Source: Hermatobates lingyangjiaoensis | Lineage: Eukaryota > Arthropoda > Insecta > Hemiptera > Hermatobatidae | DNA length: 64,000 nucleotides | Direction: 5' to 3' | Assembly (NCBI GenBank): GCA_026182355.1 | Contig: JAPFBL010000118.1 | Span: forward strand, 1,179,001-1,243,000 | Part shown: piece by piece, positions 59,291 to 64,000 of the stretch | How positions within the stretch are numbered: the stretch's first letter is position 1 | Layout: every line of letters starts with the position of its first letter | Position numbers and translations under genes: made by a program | The notes under the pieces: generated by a model | The model's input: only the letters and a program-made list of their open reading frames with translations | Told to the model about the DNA's origin: nothing | Databases searched by the model: none

Positions 59291-59740
59291 TGAACATAGT
59301 ATTTGTAAAATGAGACAGCAATAAACTTTTAATTTCACTTAAAAGTATAGATTTACTTTTTTCAGGAAAAAGAAATATTATATATATGGCATGTTTTTAC
59401 TAGATTGGAGAATCCAGCTAAGTTCTATGGTTTTAGTTTCTACTGGAGATGAATAATATGTTAGTCATTAGTTGAAGAGTGAAATATAATTTTAAAAATT
59501 ACCTGACTACATGAGAATCAAATAATGGTAATATATTAGTTGTTAATGAAGATGCTTACGTACAGTATGTCCCTAGTTGACATTGCACCATTCTCAATGT
59601 CATGCTGTACCAGAGCATTGGAAATGTGGCAGGAAGTTTCAGTAAGTTGTGTTGAGTTGGGATAGTACTTAATAAATAAGCTTAAGCGACACTGTGGACC
59701 TGTCTGTGGCCAAGTAAGTAAGTTGTTTGTATCTGTACAG

Positions 59741-59995
59741 ATGGCGGAAACACAAATGCAAACACCACAGCTACTCCTCTGGAGGGCCGAAGCAGAAGAA
59801 GTGCGCCTGCTTTACCCCTACTGGGCACCTGTACACCAGACTTGAACAGGACGACCGCAGAGGGCACAGGGACTTGGTGGCGACGGGGCACGTGGATCAG
59901 GAGGAACGCAAAGCTTTGAGGGACCTGCCCATGACTGGTCAGCTCTACGCCAGGCTGGACCAAGACGACAGGAGGTCTCACAGGGAGTACAACAG
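59741..59995 (+). CDS. Sulf1: Sulf1 exon (Cys-rich / start of hydrophilic domain)
   Basis: The exon lies between a ctgtacag acceptor and an aacag/gtctgc donor. It is phase 2 at both ends and encodes 84 full codons. The start WRKHKCKHHS with a following KKCACF matches the RIHKCKG...CSC region of SULF proteins. After that comes an internal repeat: TGHLYTRLEQDDRRGHRDL, a shorter unit beginning TGHVDQEER, and TGQLYARLDQDDRRSHREY. These units are very rich in charged residues, as expected for the heparan-sulfate-binding hydrophilic domain. Vertebrate SULFs have a single related NLYARGF-type motif, so the duplication may be lineage-specific. Confidence 0.93.
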
Positions 59996-60167
59996 GTCTG
60001 CTGCTATACAGTCTATCGTTTTTATATTCAGGGAAATTTCTCAGCAGAAAACCTTAATCATGTAAACACTGAGTGGCAAATCGAATCAGATAGAAAGCCC
60101 GTTCAAGGATTTGTTAAACAACTGCATTGGTGAATAGTCTATTTACATTACTAAATGTACTTTAATA

Positions 60168-60577
60168 TAGGTTAGGTTGTAATGACAATCCCTCAAGACC
60201 TCACACATATTCCGAGCATATGGGATCTTGTGATACCACACAATAAATATTGCACATTGGGAGTCCTAGATCTGCCTAACTCAAATGTATTTAGAATAGG
60301 GATCTTTAACAAGTACCTGGCATCGTACAGGCTCGGTACCGACGGTATAATGTTGTTACAAAAAAGTTGAGTACGTCTTCCCTCAATGATGACGTTAAGC
60401 CATCTGTCCTTAGCTTATGCGATACAAGGTACTTGTTAAAATTCACTAATCTAAATACACTTGAGTTAGGAAAAATTTAGGACTCCCAATGTAGAATGTT
60501 GTGGTATCACAAAAGATCCTAACTTTGGCCTATATGTGTTCTCTCGTGGGATGGTCACTGCAACCTAACCTAATCAG
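60168..60577. mobile_element. tRNA-SINE inverted pair
   Basis: A - copy (60168-60347, from TTAGGTTGTAATGACAATCC to AGGCTCGGTACCGACGG) faces a headless + copy (60366-60577) ending TGCAACCTAACCTAATC. Confidence 0.8.
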
Positions 60578-61479
60578 ACATCAGATTAGATAAGCTAACT
60601 TATCAGATGTGTTCTCTATACATCTGGTGTGATTTAGAAAAAAGGAATGACTTTTGGTCAAGGTATTCACTTGTGTATGTAAGCTCTAATATTGGTATAA
60701 ATTCATAGCAGATCTTCTTTTAAACATGTTTCATTAAAGTGAACCGCTGTCTCTGCATTCACGATCTTCAAACTAAGAACTAACTTCCTGCTAACAGAGT
60801 TCAACTTGAAAAGGAACTGACCAAGTGATATGTTAGATTATTTAAGTTAGTATGGTTAAGAAGAATTTTCAATCAACAATTGTTTTTATTGCGTCAATGT
60901 TTAATAAAACAAATCCATTGTCTCTATTACAAGAAGAACACTTGGATAATATATGCAAATGATATATCGATTTTGTTAAGGAAGTTATTTAAAAACCCTT
61001 TCGAAATGTTTTACCAAAAGTTCTCACGATACAGTTTTTCTTTATAGTGGTCAGGTGTGTTCTAACAGTTAGTGTGCTTTCCTTTATTATTCGAGATTGG
61101 TGTTAGAATCTTGAGTACTTAAAATTAATTACGAACTGATATTTAAATCAGGGGAAATGACTATTGAAAGCTATGTAAAAATGTATTGAAGCGACTTTTT
61201 TGTGAATCACCAGTAGTTTGGATGTCACCTTTCACCGGAGAGGGTAATCTGCCCTAATCAATGTATATCTACTTGAGTCTAAATTAATTTAGTACTTACA
61301 CATTCTTACAATGAAGGTTGATACGAAACGTCTTGTTTTTATCAACATTTGTATGCGGACTTTGTAGTATTTTACCCAATTTATTCATTATATTTTCTAT
61401 AAACTTCATTACATTCCTCAGTTAGTCATCATGATCCTAGTTGTTCATGTGGGTTATGGTAAAACCTTGTACAACAACG

Positions 61480-61780
61480 TCCCTAGGTGGTAGCTGTCCC
61501 ACGAGAGAACCCATATTGACCCTTTGTGATATCGCATAATCAACCTTCTACATTGAATCCTAAATTTTGCCTAACTCAAGTGTATTTATAGTAGGGATCT
61601 TTAGCGAGTACCTGACATCGAACAGGCTAAGGGGTCAAACGGCTTTACGTCTTCTAGGGGCGATGTGCACAGATTTATTCATCTCCCACGTGAATAAATC
61701 GTGATCCAGAGTGGGTATTGAACCTCGGATCTACAATCCAAAGGCGAGCAAGTAAGCCACTAGCCTGCCCTGGACCCCAC
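61480..61780 (-). mobile_element. tRNA-SINE (-)
   Basis: Runs from the degraded 3' end (CATATTGACCCTTTGTGATA), through body and hairpin, to the head with the reverse-complement B box GGTATTGAACC. Confidence 0.85.
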
Positions 61781-61789
61781 ACTTCCTGT

Positions 61790-61990
61790 TAGACTACACC
61801 ATACCATTTCACGAAATCAAAACAACTTTGGGCTGGGCTGTCGCTTGGATGGGTGACATACATGACGTTTGCGCTCTTGTCAATATCACTTGTCCATGGT
61901 TAATGGGTGCCGAATCACAAATGAGCCAAACCCCACATCCTTGATTAGCACGTAAAATGTAAAGTCTACAAGTGTGTTGCTAAAAATGAA
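61790..61990 (+). mobile_element. 5S rRNA-derived SINE
   Basis: ACACCATACCATTTCACGAA resembles the 5S 5' part. GCTTGGATGGGTGACATACA matches the C box region. The tail ATGGGTGCCGAATCAC...CACGTAAAATGTAAAG is shared with 51.6 kb. Confidence 0.8.
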
Positions 61991-62521
61991 TTTAAATCTA
62001 AAATGGAATCAACCTTCACTGTAAGAATTTGTAAATACTAAATTAATTTAGACTCAAGTAGTCTAATACCTTGATTAGGGCAGATTACCCTCTCCTGTGA
62101 AAGGTGGCATCCAAACTACTTTGTGGTGATTCACAAAAAAGTCGTTTCAATACATTTTTACATAGCTGTCATTTCCCCTGATTTAAATATCAGTTTTTAA
62201 TAATTTTAAATTCTTTAATTATATCTTTATAAGTACCTGAATAAAATATAAACACTTTATTTTATGTTTTTAAATAATGTTTAACAATTAATTGTATACC
62301 AGCCAAGATTTATATTTCTATTATATTTTACAAAAAAGAAAAATATTTTGTACATTTCTGTTCTTGTAAAATGCTATAATGTAGAGTCATTTTCTAGATT
62401 TTAAATCCGATTGTTTGTTTGAATAATTGATAAATTCACCTAATTCTTATATGTTTCGGGTGTTATTTGAATATAAATAATGTTTGATACAGAAATAATG
62501 AATGAAACTGTATGTTTTCAG

Positions 62522-62909
62522 GCCGGTTAGTATGAGGGAAGAAATAAAGAGCTTCAGACCTAAGTATGTTCGAGATATGAGATTCAAACGAGATGACAAA
62601 GAAGAGTTAAACATGCTTAGAAAGGCGACTGTTGAGAGGACAGGAGAATCAAGAGTAAGAAAGGGGAAGAAAGAGCTGGAGAACATGCGGCCGTACCAGC
62701 AGCAGGAGTACTACGAGGAAAAGACCCGGCAGAGCCTCGAAAAGCTGGCCAGCATCTTCAAAGTCAATGTCTCTCATCTGGAGAACACCTTCGACAAGAT
62801 CATCCAGGAGGAGATGCGGCGCATGAAGCGGACTCCGCCCAGGGCTGGTGTCGACGGCCGCGTCGCCGACGTCTTGGGCGCCGTCCAACAGGAGATCTCT
62901 GGCCTCCAG
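62522..62909 (+). CDS. Sulf1: Sulf1 exon (hydrophilic domain)
   Basis: The exon follows a tatgttttcag acceptor, completes an Arg codon, runs 129 codons and ends in phase 0 before gttaaa. The protein is very basic and helical: it starts PVSMREEIKSFRPKYVRDMR and contains KKELENMRPYQQQEYYEEK and KLASIFKVNVSHLENTF. This is the position of the hydrophilic domain (Pfam DUF3740 region) that anchors SULF to heparan sulfate and the cell surface. One sequon (NVS) is present. RRMKR followed by TPP fits a furin-type R-x-K-R site, in the domain where vertebrate SULFs are cleaved. The upstream in-frame ATG is intronic. The gene continues beyond the window. The GC-rich 3' half contrasts with the AT-rich introns. 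Confidence 0.92.
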
Positions 62910-64000
62910 GTTAAAACCACACCTACCATGTGCTTTCTATATATGTGAAATTAGGGAACAATTCTTCTTTAATGTATAGTTTGTTAGAACAAAGCCACAT
63001 CTAGCGCAATTAGATATTGCGTACTGTAAGGATGATGCAAGAGGAACCCAAACATGTTGCAACGAATAATTTTGGCGAAATGTTACACCGTATTCAAGAC
63101 AGTAGTAGCAGTGCAAAGAAGTAGTACTATGATTACCAAAAAGCTTCAAAGAAAGAAGTTGCCATTGGATAAGGCGTTGTTTTTAATTAAGTAAATATAT
63201 ATATAAATATTGGTAAAAGTATCGACCGTGGAATAGAAACAAAACTAAAGTTTATCGGGACTCCTGATAAACTTTAGTTTTCTATATATATATACGTTTC
63301 CCGATGAATCACAAACACAGAACTAAGGAACAAACACACTTACTGTCCCTAATTTTCGTTTGAACGGTTATCAGGAGAGTTGAGAAAGGGACACCAAGTT
63401 TAATGGAAGTGTGTATATATAATTTAATTTGGTGTTTTTCACACCAAATGAATGGAAGTGTGAGATCAGAAAACTCGAGAAGCTAAATCAAAAATGGAAC
63501 ATTAGTGGGTTTTCTTTATAATACTTTATAATACTATATTTAAGCTGAGAACAATTTTGATGTAAATATAAATCCCGAAAATGTAAACTGTATTAACCTT
63601 ATGTTAAATATAATATATATTACGCTAACGTTTTTGTTTCATTCTGTTTTTTTGGCTCTCTAAAAAATCTTTTTTTACATTCAAATTTCAGCACTCTAAA
63701 GTTTCCTTTTTACGTAATTTTTTTCTTTCTGAAATCTATCTTAATTTTTATTTCATAATTTATCTTTTCCATTTTCCTCTCTTTCCTTTCTCTGCTCTTT
63801 CACTTAATTACTACTATCATTTATTCATTGCTTAAACTGTCTTATAATATTCTACAATTGTAGAGTAGCTACACTGTGTGTCACTTTCAATCGGTTGGTA
63901 AACCCTCTTGTGTTTCTTCTTCCCCTTTTCTGTAGATGGTAATAAAGGCAATATTCTCGAGAATTGTTAGTGTTAATCTCTTTTGTGTTTTCTAGTTGTA
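62910..64000. other. intron with PLE family F and C ends
   Basis: 63215-63290 has an inverted GATAAACTTTAGTTTT pair (family F). 63295-63400 (-) is a family C-like end with AATTTTCGTTTGAACGGTTA and TCAGGAGAG. The remainder to 64000 shows nothing recognised. Confidence 0.55.

Larger units (their letters stand above)
61137..62196. repeat. inverted repeat flanking a nested SINE pair
   Basis: The left arm (61137-61324) and right arm (62007-62196) are reverse complements of about 185 bp, e.g. TTTAAATCAGGGGAAATGAC and GTCATTTCCCCTGATTTAAA. The 680-bp interior contains two SINEs. It could be an unrecognised TIR element or two facing copies of one repeat. Confidence 0.8.

Overview
This window is intronic, AT-rich DNA from an animal with a large, repeat-filled genome. 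The only clear host gene is an extracellular heparan-sulfate 6-O-endosulfatase (SULF family; invertebrates usually carry one copy, Sulf1), on the + strand. I identify seven consecutive internal exons: 16927-17077, 32523-32698, 37480-37650, 40327-40442, 58407-58551, 59741-59995 and 62522-62909. Each has AG/GT borders, and all junction phases match, giving 467 codons without a stop. They run from the middle of the sulfatase domain, through the end of that domain and a Cys-rich segment, into the basic hydrophilic domain. The 5' exons (signal peptide, catalytic Cys) and the 3' exons (second C-terminal module) lie outside the window. Introns range from 1.2 to 18 kb. A single invertebrate-type SULF gene, tRNA- and 5S-derived SINEs, a SINE tail of CCTAA repeats (the arthropod telomere motif) and very abundant Penelope-like elements suggest an arthropod, possibly a crustacean. 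That is inference only.

Almost everything else is mobile or tandemly repeated DNA. (1) Ends and 5'-truncated bodies of at least nine Penelope-like retroelement (PLE) families, mostly head-to-head inverted pairs around TA microsatellites, with GIY-YIG and N-terminal coding fragments but no reverse transcriptase core. (2) About 16 copies or fragments of one tRNA-headed SINE with two alternative 3' ends, plus three 5S rRNA-derived SINE copies. (3) DNA transposons: a hAT copy with transposase remnant, inverted repeats and a near-perfect 8-bp target duplication; a short non-autonomous hAT; a Tigger/pogo-like copy; and a non-coding family whose largest member is a 3.4-kb palindrome. (4) Tandem arrays with units of 5, 18, 27, 30, 37, 60, 73, about 100, about 111 and 165 bp.

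The most interesting signal is shared by the PLE families. Although their sequences are otherwise unrelated, each carries at its terminus a hammerhead-ribozyme-like motif: short stem I, CUGANGA, one extra nucleotide, stem II starting with G, GAAA, a self-complementary 4-6 nt stem III, a cleavage nucleotide, and the other half of stem I. The extra nucleotide before stem II and the palindromic, dimer-type stem III recur in family after family. In one family the PLE start codon overlaps the catalytic core.

Layout: 1-16.9 kb intron with PLE ends, satellites and a hAT; 17.1-32.5 kb intron with a 165-bp array, SINEs, PLE GIY-YIG remnants, a hAT MITE and one unexplained exon-like stretch at 27.8 kb; 32.5-40.4 kb exons separated by PLE, SINE and (CT)n; 40.4-58.4 kb intron with a palindromic PLE array, 73-, 60-, 18- and 30-bp arrays and the 3.4-kb palindrome; 58.4-62.9 kb clustered exons; 62.9-64 kb the next intron.
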